Assembly (NCBI GenBank): GCA_035295745.1
Contig: DATGIL010000107.1
Coordinates: 110,812 to 174,811, forward strand
Source: JAIQFL01 sp035295745
Lineage (GTDB): Bacteria > Acidobacteriota > Terriglobia > Bryobacterales > Bryobacteraceae
DNA: 64,000 nucleotides
Reading direction: 5' to 3'
A program made the translations under genes and the position numbers. The notes under the pieces were generated by a model that saw only the letters and a list, made by a program, of their open reading frames with translations, did not search any database and had not been told where the DNA came from. This document shows, in pieces, positions 7,954 to 16,693 of the stretch (within the stretch, counting starts at the first letter, position 1; each line of letters starts with the position of its first letter).

Positions 7954-10551
7954 ATGCCGGATCAGTTCGGAATGTGCCCAAAAGATTCAAGGCTTACCCC
8001 TCATCTGGGGGTGGAGGCCAATGGGTGCAAAGAGCTATCATCAGACATAGTGTTAACCGTGCGAGCGTGTCCGTGGCGCATCCTGGGGATATTGTGCCTT
8101 CTACTCGGGCAGGCTGGCTGGTTGGCAGGGCAGACGCAACAGATCGAAGTCCGGGTTTCCGATCGCGACGGCAAACCGATTTCCGGTGCCCGCATCGAAC
8201 TCACCGACAGTCTGGGCAACACTTCCAAAGCAGAAACCGATCCAAAGGGCGAAGCCGCATTTCCGCAGTTGCCTTCCGGCCGATACCGGCTAGCTGCCAG
8301 CAAAGACGGCTTCGAACGTCTGGAGAAAACCAATATCGAACTCTCTGAGCCCGGATCCGCCACGGTGGACCTGACTCTGGTCCCCGCACTCTCACAGCAC
8401 GACAGCATCGAGGTGAAAGCCACCGCGGACGAGATCGCCCAGGGCGCCACAACTTCCGCGCAGATCTCCACAAAAGTTGCCAAGGAGTTGCCCAGCAGGC
8501 CTGCGACGGTCGCGGACGCGTTGCCCCTCGTGCCTGGAGTGGTCCGGTCGCCTACGGGGGACCTGCAGATCTCGGGCGCCGGCGAACATCGCAGCTCGCT
8601 GATCGTGAACTCGGCGGACGTGACCGATCCGGCGACGGGGCAGTTCGGTCTGACGGTCCCGATCGACAGCGTGGAGAGCTTGCACGTTTTCCAGACGCCC
8701 TTTCTGGCGGAATACGGACGCTTCTCGTCGGGCCTGGTTTCGGTGGAAACGCGGCGCGGCGGCGACGAGTGGAAATGGGAGATCAACGATCCCTTCCCGG
8801 ATTTCCGGATCCGCAGCTATCATCTGCGTGGTCTGCGCGATGCCACGCCACGGCTTAACGTCGAAGGTCCCCTGATCAAGGGCAAGCTGTACTTCTCGGA
8901 AGGCTTGGAATACGAAGTACGGAATATCGAAATTCACACGCTTCCCTTCCCCTTCAACCAGACCAAGAAGGCGGGCGTGAATTCCTTTGCGCAGTTCGAT
9001 TGGATCATCTCCCCGACACACCTGTTGACGGCGACCGTTCATGTCGCGCCGCAGCGCATGGGATTCGTCAATCTCGATTACTTCGACCCGCAACCCACCG
9101 TGCCCGATGCGAGCACTCACAACTACACGGGCACGCTGACTGACCGCCTGACGCTCGCCGGTGGGCTGCTCGAAAACACGTTCTCCACAACCCGGTTTGA
9201 CGCTGGCGTGTGGTCGCGTGGGCCGCAGGACCTGACCATCGCGCCGGCCGGCAACTCGGGCAATTATTTTTCGGAACAGAGCCGCTCGGCCTGGCGCGTA
9301 GGATGGCAGCCAACTTACTCGTTCGCCCCGGTGAAGCGGTGGGGCGAGCACAACTTCAAGGTCGGCTCTTATATCGCGAGAAGCGACGATGACGGGGAAG
9401 TGCATCAGCGTCCGGTCGACGTCTTGAACGCGGGCGGCGTCCGCCTCGAGCAGATCTCGTTTTTTGGCGGCCGGCCCTTCGAGATGTCCGACACCGAATA
9501 TGCGGTGTTCGGCCAGGATCACTGGACAATCGCCTCACGCCTGGCGGCGGACTTAGGCTTACGGACGGAATCGCAGGTGGTGTCGCACAGTTTCCGCGTG
9601 GCGCCGCGGGCGGGAATCGCGTGGGCGCCATGGGCGAATACCGGGACAGTGGTCCGCCTGGGTTTCGGCTTCTTCTACGACCGCGTACCGCTGGATGTCT
9701 ACTCCTTCAATCACTACCCCAAGGAGATGATCACTCTGTTTGACCCGAACGGCGGAATCTCGGCGGGTCCATTCTTTTATTTGAACGCGCTGGGACAGGT
9801 CAACACACGGGGACCCTGGGTTTTCCATCAGAATGTGGACGGTAACTTCTCGCCGCGCGCCGCCACCGGCAGTTTGCAGATCGAGCAGAGTGTCACCCGC
9901 ATGTTGAAGCTGCGTGTGGGCTATTTGCGGAGCATTTCGGATGGCTTGGTGACAATGACTCAGATTGCGCCAGACCCGGTCTCGAATATCGGCGAAAACG
10001 AACTCTCCGGGTCGGGCAACTCGCGCTATCGCCAGTTTGAGTTGACGGCGCGTTTGCAGCCCGTCGCGAAATACCAGGCGTTCTTCTCGTACGTCCGCAA
10101 CCGCGCCCACGGCGATTTGAACGAGTTCAGCAATTATCTGGGGAGTTTCCCGCAGGCGATCATCCGGCCCAACGAGTACGGCAGACTACCAGGCGATCTG
10201 CCAAGCCGGTTTTTAGCGTGGGGCACGGCGGAGTTGCCGGCAGGCTTCCGCATCGCACCGATTTTGGAATATCGCGACGGGTTCGCGTACTCTGCCTTCG
10301 ACTCGGCGCAGAATTACGTAGGAATTCCGAACCATAACCGCTACCCGAACTTCTTATCGCTGGATTCCCGATTCTCCAAAGATATCAAGATCGATCCCAA
10401 GCACACCGTGCGGCTTTCCATCAGCAGTTACAATCTGACCAACCATTTCAATCCGGAAGCCTTGCACTGGAACACCGGCGACCAGGCATTCGGGGTGTTC
10501 TTTGGAAGCCGCGGACGGCGTTTCACCGCAGACTTCGACGTCCTGTTTTAG
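7954..10551 (+). CDS. TonB-dependent receptor, Oar-like, with carboxypeptidase-regulatory domain
   Basis: This outer-membrane beta-barrel protein has up to 865 residues. After a hydrophobic leader (WRILGILCLLLGQAGWLAGQ) it has a carboxypeptidase-regulatory-like domain (roughly 65-150; RVSDRDGKPISGARIELTD). A plug domain follows (roughly 160-260; LPSRPATVADALPLVPGV, VESLHVFQTPFLAEYGRFSSG). The rest is barrel, ending in an aromatic strand (RGRRFTADFDVLF). This layout is abundant in Acidobacteria and is thought to move large substrates such as oligosaccharides or peptides across the outer membrane; the ligand here is unknown. The start is uncertain: ATG 7954 puts 40 residues before the leader, and GTG 8050 or 8059 would give a normal signal peptide but lack a clear ribosome binding site. 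Confidence 0.82.
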   Translation: MPDQFGMCPKDSRLTPHLGVEANGCKELSSDIVLTVRACPWRILGILCLLLGQAGWLAGQTQQIEVRVSDRDGKPISGARIELTDSLGNTSKAETDPKGEAAFPQLPSGRYRLAASKDGFERLEKTNIELSEPGSATVDLTLVPALSQHDSIEVKATADEIAQGATTSAQISTKVAKELPSRPATVADALPLVPGVVRSPTGDLQISGAGEHRSSLIVNSADVTDPATGQFGLTVPIDSVESLHVFQTPFLAEYGRFSSGLVSVETRRGGDEWKWEINDPFPDFRIRSYHLRGLRDATPRLNVEGPLIKGKLYFSEGLEYEVRNIEIHTLPFPFNQTKKAGVNSFAQFDWIISPTHLLTATVHVAPQRMGFVNLDYFDPQPTVPDASTHNYTGTLTDRLTLAGGLLENTFSTTRFDAGVWSRGPQDLTIAPAGNSGNYFSEQSRSAWRVGWQPTYSFAPVKRWGEHNFKVGSYIARSDDDGEVHQRPVDVLNAGGVRLEQISFFGGRPFEMSDTEYAVFGQDHWTIASRLAADLGLRTESQVVSHSFRVAPRAGIAWAPWANTGTVVRLGFGFFYDRVPLDVYSFNHYPKEMITLFDPNGGISAGPFFYLNALGQVNTRGPWVFHQNVDGNFSPRAATGSLQIEQSVTRMLKLRVGYLRSISDGLVTMTQIAPDPVSNIGENELSGSGNSRYRQFELTARLQPVAKYQAFFSYVRNRAHGDLNEFSNYLGSFPQAIIRPNEYGRLPGDLPSRFLAWGTAELPAGFRIAPILEYRDGFAYSAFDSAQNYVGIPNHNRYPNFLSLDSRFSKDIKIDPKHTVRLSISSYNLTNHFNPEALHWNTGDQAFGVFFGSRGRRFTADFDVLF

Positions 10552-10566
10552 GTGCCGGTTCGCTCC

Positions 10567-10625
10567 CTTACGGTCGCGGCTCGTAAGTTCGCGCCATACG
10601 TGCGCTTGCGAGCCGCGCGGTGAAG
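10567..10625. repeat. Solo copy of palindromic repeat family 2
   Basis: The arms CTTACGGTCGCGGCTCG (10567-10583) and CGAGCCGCGCGGTGAAG (10609-10625) form an imperfect inverted repeat around a 25-bp centre. The left arm and its flank (CTCCCTTACGGTCG) match the units of the array at 32866-33446. The copy lies between the convergent TonB receptor and response-regulator genes. Confidence 0.75.
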
Positions 10626-10632
10626 CAATCGA

Positions 10633-10665
10633 TGTCCCATAGCTATGTGGGACAGTCGGATTTTT
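10633..10665 (+). terminator. Possible intrinsic terminator of the TonB receptor gene
   Basis: TGTCCCA (10633-10639) pairs with TGGGACA (10648-10654) to form a 7-bp stem, and five T residues follow at 10661-10665. The 6-nt gap between stem and T-run makes it a weak candidate. It lies 82 bp after the stop at 10551. Confidence 0.4.
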
Positions 10666-10770
10666 ACAGCTTCTCACCGATCGAAGGTCGAGTAAGCATT
10701 GCCAACAGGGGGTGGAAACGCTGGGAGCCGAGCGCGTCAGCAAGCGTCTTCGACCCTTTTGAGTAGCCCG

Positions 10771-11193
10771 CTACGCCACGGCCTTGACGTGAAGCAGTTC
10801 TTCCATTTTGGATCGGAAGTCTTTCGCAGAGAAGGGCTTTGTGAGCAAGGAATGCCCTCTCTCGACGACGTACTTCTGAACCACCGAGGTGTTGTCGTAT
10901 CCCGACATGTAAAGGACCTTGAGATCGGGCTTGATGGCGAGCAGGCGGTCCGCCAGCATGGGCCCGCTCATACCAGGCTGCACCACGTCAGTGATGAGCA
11001 ACTCGATCGGATCCTTGTGATTCTTGAAAAGAGTCAAAGCGTGCTCGCCGCTGTCAGCGGTAATCACCGCATATCCAAACTGACCAGCCATGGCGGCGAC
11101 AAGTTTGCGGATCTCAGGTTCGTCATCAACCACGAGAACAGTTTTAGTAACTTCCTCTTCTGACATGCATCCTGATTCTAACGGCGGATTCAC
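10771..11193 (-). CDS. Single-domain response regulator (CheY-like receiver)
   Basis: This 140-residue protein is one receiver domain with no output domain. The acidic pocket and phospho-acceptor are visible in VLVVDDEPEIRKLV and LLITDVVQPGMSGP (Asp in ITDV). The switch Thr/Ser position falls in VLYMSGYDN, and the conserved Lys in LTKPFSAKD. The sequence resembles receivers of hybrid histidine kinases (LYMSGY, KPFS). GTG 11193 overlaps the TGA of the YfhO gene (GTGA), implying translational coupling. ATG 11166, with AGGA close upstream, is an alternative that loses nine residues. It is the last gene of a three-gene operon; no kinase is nearby. Confidence 0.85.
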   Translation of the reverse strand: MNPPLESGCMSEEEVTKTVLVVDDEPEIRKLVAAMAGQFGYAVITADSGEHALTLFKNHKDPIELLITDVVQPGMSGPMLADRLLAIKPDLKVLYMSGYDNTSVVQKYVVERGHSLLTKPFSAKDFRSKMEELLHVKAVA

Positions 11194-13277
11194 CGCGCGG
11201 CAACTGAACTGTCATGAGGACTGTGCGCGTACACACCGGTTCGGTCGTATAAACAGATCAGGATTGTGAGGAGTAAACCCATCGAACTCAACCCGATTCC
11301 CCAATAGACCGATCCGGGCCGGTACCGGAACTCGATGGAGTGTCGTCCTGGCGTCAAAGGAAGGGCACGCAGCACCCCGGCATATTCCTGAATGGGAACG
11401 CGCTTGCCATCCACCCTGGCGCGCCATCCCGGATAATACGGATCGCCCACCACGAGCCGGCCGGCGCAATGAGCGTCGGCGTCGATCCTCACCGCATCAG
11501 GCGTTCGCCCGGCCAGGGTAACAGCCCCCGAGGACTCACACGCTCCCACCGGATCGATCCAAATTGGCTCTGAAATTCCGGGATTCTCGTAAACTCTTAG
11601 CCCGGTACGCGACTGAAACACCTCCGTTTGCTGCGGATTCGCAGGTTTTTTCCCGACAAAGTAGCGAACTCCAAACCAGCGCGGCGTGCGCTGGTCGCCC
11701 AGAATGGCGAGGGTGCTCGCCGGCATCGACGCCACATACCCGCCCGTCTGTTCGACCGAATAGAAATCGCCGAAGTTGACCGGCACTGCGTCCTCATCGA
11801 TCTGCACCCGAAACCAGCCAGGTTGGCGATGGAGAAACTCGGCGATGTCCTCTTCTTCCGCGGTTGGATTCAGGAGCGAGCCCGGTTGATTCATTTGCTG
11901 GATGGGGAGTGGGACTGTCGTAGACTCGATCAGGAACAAGACTAGAACTGCATAAGGAAGGCAGTGGGTCCACGATTTCGGCCACCACCGCAGCACCGCC
12001 GCCAGCACCAAGGCGACGGCGCCGATGACCCATGCGGGATGTGCCGTGGGAGCCCGGTGCAGCAGTGCCAGGGCGCCGTAAATGGCCGCAATCGCGCCCG
12101 CAAATCCCAAAAGCCAGCGGCTCACCGCTTTGGAATTGCGTGAAGCCGGCACACCGAGCGCGGCCAATGCCGCCAGTGCGGCCTGAGAAATGACCACCGC
12201 CATCGCCGGATAGCGGGCCTTCTCCACCATGGGGACAAACAAATAAGCCAGGCGATGCACGGGCGAGTCCGCTCCCAGAGCCAGCAACAGTCCACCCAGC
12301 GCGACTGCTCCGAGCAAGCGGACACGCCGCGAACGCCATCGCCAGGAGATCGCGCCGAGCGCGAGAGAAAGCGCCGTGATTCCGACCCATGGATTGGCAT
12401 GTAGAGATAGCCCCGGCACCACCATCCCCGGGATGCTTCGGCCCAGTAGGGAATACTCGGCGTGCACGTTGTAGGGGATCCGGTCTTTCCAATGTTGCGG
12501 CTCGGGCGTGCCCGCCCATCGGACGGCGCGGCGTCCGTACTCGACGGCGGGAATCATCTGCAGCGAGGAGATCAGCAGGCAAATGATGGCGAACAGGAGT
12601 GCGTGTCCCGCGCGGCGGCGCCATTCAGGAGACACCAGGTACCAGACCCACAATCCGCCCATCAGAACTGCGCTGTAAATCGGGATGTTGTGGTGGCCTC
12701 CCAGGAAGGCGAGTCCCATCGAAAGGCCGCAAAGCGCCGCGTTGGCGCGCGGACGGCATCCGCGAAACACCCGCGCAAAGAAGAGCAGCACGAGCGGAAG
12801 GAACAACGCGCTCATCAGGAATTGGGGCGTCGCCGAATGCCCCATGAAGCCGCCAAACGCCCACACCGACGCGCCGAAGAGGGACGCACCGATGCCGGCA
12901 CCGAGATCGCGGCAAAGCGCGAAGGTGAAGACCGCCGCCAGCCAGTGAATCAGTACCCAATACCAATGCAGCGTCGCCAGTGGAATGTGCCCGTCGCGCA
13001 GAGGCATGGCAAACAAGATCCAGTTCAGCGGGTTCGCAAGCCCTGGCTGCACCTGTCCGATCAGCGACTGGCCACCAACCTGGTAGGGGTCCCAGAGCGG
13101 CACCCGCCCCGCATGGAATTCGCGCGCTTCAAAATCGAGCCAGGGGCGAACCTGCAGAGCCTGGTCAGGATTCTCGAGCCAGGTGTATCCCGTCTGCAGC
13201 GTCAATTGCCGGTAGTAGACCGCGGTCAGCGCGAAAAGAAATGCGAGCGCCGCGAACAGCCGCCAGCGAGCCGCCAC
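11190..13277 (-). CDS. YfhO-family multi-pass membrane protein
   Basis: This 695-residue polytopic membrane protein has about a dozen hydrophobic helices, a periplasmic-type loop and a C-terminal soluble beta domain with one last helix (WGIGLSSMGLLLTILICL). The N-terminal segment (VRPWLDFEAREFHAGRVPLW, DPYQVGGQSLIGQVQPG) is typical of YfhO-like proteins, which belong to the GT-C-fold glycosyltransferase-like group and are implicated in glycosylating lipoteichoic acid in Firmicutes. In Acidobacteria the substrate is unknown. The C-terminal part (LPLTPGRHSIEFRYRPGSVY) is also family-like. The GTG start lies 2 bp after the MFS stop, and the stop overlaps the response-regulator start. Confidence 0.78.
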   Translation of the reverse strand: MAARWRLFAALAFLFALTAVYYRQLTLQTGYTWLENPDQALQVRPWLDFEAREFHAGRVPLWDPYQVGGQSLIGQVQPGLANPLNWILFAMPLRDGHIPLATLHWYWVLIHWLAAVFTFALCRDLGAGIGASLFGASVWAFGGFMGHSATPQFLMSALFLPLVLLFFARVFRGCRPRANAALCGLSMGLAFLGGHHNIPIYSAVLMGGLWVWYLVSPEWRRRAGHALLFAIICLLISSLQMIPAVEYGRRAVRWAGTPEPQHWKDRIPYNVHAEYSLLGRSIPGMVVPGLSLHANPWVGITALSLALGAISWRWRSRRVRLLGAVALGGLLLALGADSPVHRLAYLFVPMVEKARYPAMAVVISQAALAALAALGVPASRNSKAVSRWLLGFAGAIAAIYGALALLHRAPTAHPAWVIGAVALVLAAVLRWWPKSWTHCLPYAVLVLFLIESTTVPLPIQQMNQPGSLLNPTAEEEDIAEFLHRQPGWFRVQIDEDAVPVNFGDFYSVEQTGGYVASMPASTLAILGDQRTPRWFGVRYFVGKKPANPQQTEVFQSRTGLRVYENPGISEPIWIDPVGACESSGAVTLAGRTPDAVRIDADAHCAGRLVVGDPYYPGWRARVDGKRVPIQEYAGVLRALPLTPGRHSIEFRYRPGSVYWGIGLSSMGLLLTILICLYDRTGVYAHSPHDSSVAAR

Positions 13278-13279
13278 GC

Positions 13280-14551
13280 TTAATCCAATCGGGCCGGTGC
13301 CAACTTCGGCGTCAGAAGATGAATCGCCAGCAGGGCGATCAGGTACAGGGAACCCGCGGCCACGAACACCGGCACATAGCTGTGCGTAGCGTCCACCACC
13401 CGACCCACGCCGAATTGGAACAGTGTGTTCCCCACCGCTCCCATCATTCCGCCGATGCCCACCACACTTGCGACCGCGGCTTTCGGGAACATGTCGGAGG
13501 GAAGCGTAAAGAGGTTACACGACCAGCCCTGATGCGCGGCCATCGCCAATCCAACGAGTGCGACCACGACCCAAAGCTCGTGCACAAAAGGAGCGGCCAA
13601 GACGGGCAACACCACCACGGTACAAAGCAAGAGCGTAGTCTTGCGCGTGAAATTCAGGCTGCGGCCACGCTTCAACATGGCCCCTGCCAGCCATCCGCCG
13701 GCCACGCTGCCGATCGCGGAGATCACGTACACGGTGACGACCGGAAGGCGGTTCTGCGCGGGGTTGAGATGAAATCGCTCCTCCAGGTAGCGGGGCAGCC
13801 AAAACAGGTAAAACCACCACGGGGGATCACTGAAAAACTTGCCGAGTGCGAAGGCCCAGGTTTCGCGCAATGGCAGCAGGCGCAGCCACGGGACGCTGGC
13901 GATCTTCTCCGGCGGATCGCTTTGAATGAAGCCCAATTCTCTCGCAGAAATACTCGGGTGCTCTTCTGGCTTGCGATAAATCAGCAGCCAGCACGCCAGC
14001 CAGACAAATCCCAGCGATCCACAGCCCACAAACGCGCCGCGCCATCCCAGCCAGGCCGCCAAAAACGGGACGATAATCGGCACCAGCACCGCGCCCGCAT
14101 TGGCGCCGGAGTTGAAGATGCCGGTAGCCAGGGCGCGCTCGCTTTTGGGAAACCACTCGGCCACCGTCTTGATGCATGCCGGAAAATTGGCAGCTTCCCC
14201 AAAGCCCAGAAAGAACATCGCGAAGGCAAACGTGGCCACCGAAGAAGCCGCGCCCGGCGCCATTGCCGCCACGCTCCAAATGGCGATGGCGAAGGCAAAT
14301 CCGCGGCGCGTGCCGAGGCGGTCGGTGAGCCGGCCGGCTCCCACCAGGCCCAACGCATAGGCTGCCGAAAACGCCACAGTCATATAGCTGTACTGTTTGG
14401 CGTTGAATCCGATAATGCCTTCGAGGGTCTTTTCCAGGTACGCCAGTACGCCGCGATCGACGTACGCGATCACAGTGGCGAAAAACAGGAGGCCGCAGAC
14501 GATCCATCGCAGGTTCGACGTTGCAGGCCTGGACACGGCAATCGAGCTCAT
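13280..14551 (-). CDS. MFS transporter, hexuronate/organic-anion (ACS) type
   Basis: This 423-residue protein has 12 predicted membrane helices. TM1 carries VIAYVDRGVLAYLEKTLEG, and the loop 2-3 motif is GRLTDRLGTRRG. The segment GEAANFPACIKTVAEWFP is characteristic of the anion:cation symporter family that includes ExuT and the glucarate, galactonate and phthalate transporters. A sugar acid is the most likely substrate, but no catabolic genes lie beside it to confirm this. It is the first gene of an operon with the YfhO-like protein (2-bp gap) and the receiver protein. Confidence 0.82.
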   Translation of the reverse strand: MSSIAVSRPATSNLRWIVCGLLFFATVIAYVDRGVLAYLEKTLEGIIGFNAKQYSYMTVAFSAAYALGLVGAGRLTDRLGTRRGFAFAIAIWSVAAMAPGAASSVATFAFAMFFLGFGEAANFPACIKTVAEWFPKSERALATGIFNSGANAGAVLVPIIVPFLAAWLGWRGAFVGCGSLGFVWLACWLLIYRKPEEHPSISARELGFIQSDPPEKIASVPWLRLLPLRETWAFALGKFFSDPPWWFYLFWLPRYLEERFHLNPAQNRLPVVTVYVISAIGSVAGGWLAGAMLKRGRSLNFTRKTTLLLCTVVVLPVLAAPFVHELWVVVALVGLAMAAHQGWSCNLFTLPSDMFPKAAVASVVGIGGMMGAVGNTLFQFGVGRVVDATHSYVPVFVAAGSLYLIALLAIHLLTPKLAPARLD

Positions 14552-14620
14552 GAAAGAACTCCGATTATAGCGAGCATTCTACTGGACCGGGGCTGCGACG
14601 AAGGACCTTCAGATCGTTAA

Positions 14621-15874
14621 CTACTCTGGCACGACTTCGAAATGCCTGGGCCGAGGCTGTGCCTCAGCACGCTGCTCCTTCAGCAGGTCGGCTTCGAGAT
14701 CGTCAAGCGCGTCGAGGGCCTTCAACAGATGCGCGGTGTTGTCCTTCTCCATGGGCACCTGAATCTGCCGCCAACGGGTGTAGTGGATGTTGTTGTGACG
14801 GATGGTGAGCGCGTGGACGTCCGCCGCCTGTCGCGCCATCGGGGTCGGAAGCATCGCCAGATTGATCCCGCCGGCGAGCTGCTCCGCGGTGAATGTACCG
14901 GCTGCTTCGCCATCGATCTTCAAGGCGTATTGCCCGCTCGCGAGCCCGCGCACCTTTAACAGCTCCTGATTGAGTGCCTCCACGAAGTCGGACGACCGGA
15001 CCGCCAGCGCGGTGTTCGCATCCTTCATATCGACCGGCATCGGGAGAGCGTCGTCAGTCTCGACCCAGGAGACTCCCCGGCCCCGATGCAAATCCGAGAT
15101 GTGCGTGTTGATCTGTCGAATCGGTTCGTTCCGGCCGGCATCAATCTCCACGTCCGAGACGACAGCGGGAGCATTCCACGAGCGCAGCAGGGCCTCCGCC
15201 ATGAGCAGATGGATCGCCGCAATGGGGTGAACGCGATCGGGAATCAGCTTGGCGGCGGCAGTGGCATCCGTGCTGTTGGCCTTCGCCAGCGCGGCCACGA
15301 CGGAGGTGTTCAGGTCGGCAAGATCAAGCTTCTGTTCGGCGGCCATCTGCTTGAGGAACTCGCCGTAGCGCACCAGCACCTTGTTGTAGCCGCCTTCGAA
15401 CGTCGGAGCGCGCGTGACATCGTCATACGGAGAGGGCTGGATGAGCGTGATGCGCACGTTGGGCATCTGCTTCTTCACGGTCTCAACCAGGTGCTTGTAG
15501 CCCGTGGAGAATTCGTCGAAGATCTGTGGGTCAAATGCGCGGTACCGGCCGTCGTTCATCCCCAGCATGATGGTGACGACGGTGGGATTGTAAGGGAGGA
15601 TATCGCGCCAGATTCGCACGTCGACGGGACCGCCGCCTCCACCGGTTACGCGATCGCCGCCCCAGCCGGAATGGACGAATGAGATATTGAGATGCGGGAA
15701 GCGCGTGACCACGTAGGTCTCCGCAAAGGTGGTGTAGAGGCGCTGGTCGGTGATGCTGTCACCGTAGAACACGACCCGGTCGCCATCGTGGAGCGAAAAG
15801 CTCTCCGCGGCAGGCGAGGCGCACACCAGGGACAACATGGCCCCTGCCATCCAAAGCAATCTCGATACACGCAT
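14621..15874 (-). CDS. Secreted SGNH/GDSL hydrolase
   Basis: This 417-residue exported esterase-like protein has a signal peptide (MRVSRLLWMAGAMLSLVCAS). The SGNH blocks are all visible: VVFYGDSITD (block I, nucleophile Ser), HSGWGGDRV (block II Gly), LGMNDGRYR (block III Asn) and IPDRVHPIAAIH (block V Asp and His). The catalytic domain covers roughly 30-235, and a roughly 180-residue C-terminal region of unknown role follows. Relatives deacetylate polysaccharides or act on lipids; the substrate here cannot be read. ATG 15874 is the first Met giving a proper leader; codons further upstream run through a dispersed hairpin element (15891-15946). Confidence 0.85.
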   Translation of the reverse strand: MRVSRLLWMAGAMLSLVCASPAAESFSLHDGDRVVFYGDSITDQRLYTTFAETYVVTRFPHLNISFVHSGWGGDRVTGGGGGPVDVRIWRDILPYNPTVVTIMLGMNDGRYRAFDPQIFDEFSTGYKHLVETVKKQMPNVRITLIQPSPYDDVTRAPTFEGGYNKVLVRYGEFLKQMAAEQKLDLADLNTSVVAALAKANSTDATAAAKLIPDRVHPIAAIHLLMAEALLRSWNAPAVVSDVEIDAGRNEPIRQINTHISDLHRGRGVSWVETDDALPMPVDMKDANTALAVRSSDFVEALNQELLKVRGLASGQYALKIDGEAAGTFTAEQLAGGINLAMLPTPMARQAADVHALTIRHNNIHYTRWRQIQVPMEKDNTAHLLKALDALDDLEADLLKEQRAEAQPRPRHFEVVPE

Positions 15875-15890
15875 CCAGATAGTATATGAC

Positions 15891-15946
15891 GTGGCGCAAA
15901 GACTCTTCTTTGCCGCGTCGACACCCATGTCGACGCTCTTCGCATG
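15891..15946 (-). repeat. Double-hairpin element family 1, copy A
   Basis: Hairpin 1 pairs GCAAAGA (15896-15902) with TCTTTGC (15907-15913). Hairpin 2 pairs GCGTCGACA (15915-15923) with TGTCGACGC (15928-15936). Both stems are perfect with 4-nt loops. The element ends 16 bp before the SGNH start at 15874, and read on the minus strand the order is hairpin 2, hairpin 1, GCGCCAC, gene. The hairpin 1 stem has G:C where copies B-D have A:T at one pair, a compensatory change. Confidence 0.85.
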
Positions 15947-15997
15947 CCGCCGCGTCTGCCAGGAAAATGATCTCCACGCCACGCGTAGAGTCGAAGC

Positions 15998-16519
15998 CTA
16001 TTTCGCGGGTGCAGGAGCCGCGCCGCCACCGGCTGGAGCGGTCGAGTCCGCCGCCGTACCATGCTCCTTGCTGCTGGCGGTAGCCGGTTCCGGTCCGTAG
16101 TTCTCGCGGATCACCATGGTCTGGTCAGAGTAGAAGGTCTTGGTGCCATCGCTTCCATAGACCACCGGATTCGCGTTGATGGTGTAGCCTCCCGGCGTGC
16201 CTGCTACCGTGAACTTGTAGCCCCCCTTAAGCCCGCTCGCCAGGTCGGTGCTGATCAGATCGGCGGCAGCCGGACTAGGTGCGCCACTGGCTGGCGGGCC
16301 CAGTTCGGTAAGCGACGCCGCGAACCGCCCGTATTGGGACTGGTACTGAATTTCCATCGTATGGATCGTCTGAATCGCCTTCATGGCCGCCGTCTCGCGG
16401 ACGAAGATCTGCGTTTTCTGATATTTCGGTACCGCGATGGTGATGATGACGAGAATGATCGCGATCACGATCAGCAATTCGATCAAGGAAAATCCGCGAC
16501 GTTGTCTACGATTTTGCAT
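15998..16519 (-). CDS. Type IV pilin-like / pseudopilin protein
   Basis: This 173-residue protein has a type III (prepilin) signal: a short basic leader (MQNRRQRRG), then FSLIELLIVIAIILVIITIA with Glu at +5 of the mature form, as needed for PilD cleavage and assembly. The globular part carries the 'AAMKAIQTIHTMEIQYQSQYG' helix typical of PilA/GspG-like proteins. The C-terminus is a low-complexity Ala/Pro/Gly tail (TAPAGGGAAPAPAK), not a usual feature. ATG 16519 follows GGAGAG closely; an upstream ATG at 16534 would add five residues. No other pilus or type II secretion gene is nearby, so it is an orphan pilin. Confidence 0.85.
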   Translation of the reverse strand: MQNRRQRRGFSLIELLIVIAIILVIITIAVPKYQKTQIFVRETAAMKAIQTIHTMEIQYQSQYGRFAASLTELGPPASGAPSPAAADLISTDLASGLKGGYKFTVAGTPGGYTINANPVVYGSDGTKTFYSDQTMVIRENYGPEPATASSKEHGTAADSTAPAGGGAAPAPAK

Positions 16520-16582
16520 AACTCTCCAATACACATATTATGACGGCGCGCGAGGCCCGTGCGTGGAAGGTATTCTGCACGG

Positions 16583-16638
16583 ATTTCAACTTCCGGGCCT
16601 GTCGTTGAAAATTTCAACTTCCGGGCCTGTCGTTGAAA
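16583..16638. repeat. 28-bp perfect tandem duplication with internal dyad
   Basis: The 28-bp unit at 16583-16610 is repeated exactly at 16611-16638. Each unit contains TTTCAAC near its start and GTTGAAA at its end, a 7-bp inverted repeat. The pair lies between the divergent pilin-like gene (64 bp away) and the propeller gene (55 bp away). Two identical dyads in a divergent promoter region suggest a repeated operator or a recent duplication. Confidence 0.7.
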
Positions 16639-16693
16639 ATCGGATCTTTAGGTCTTAGAGTAGAGGTGGTAACAGATTGGGCCTGGTTTCTCT

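Noticed and set aside
12980..14620. 546-codon open frame antisense to the MFS transporter
   Set aside because: The opposite strand encodes an obvious 12-helix transporter; this frame is low-complexity Arg/Gln/His sequence.
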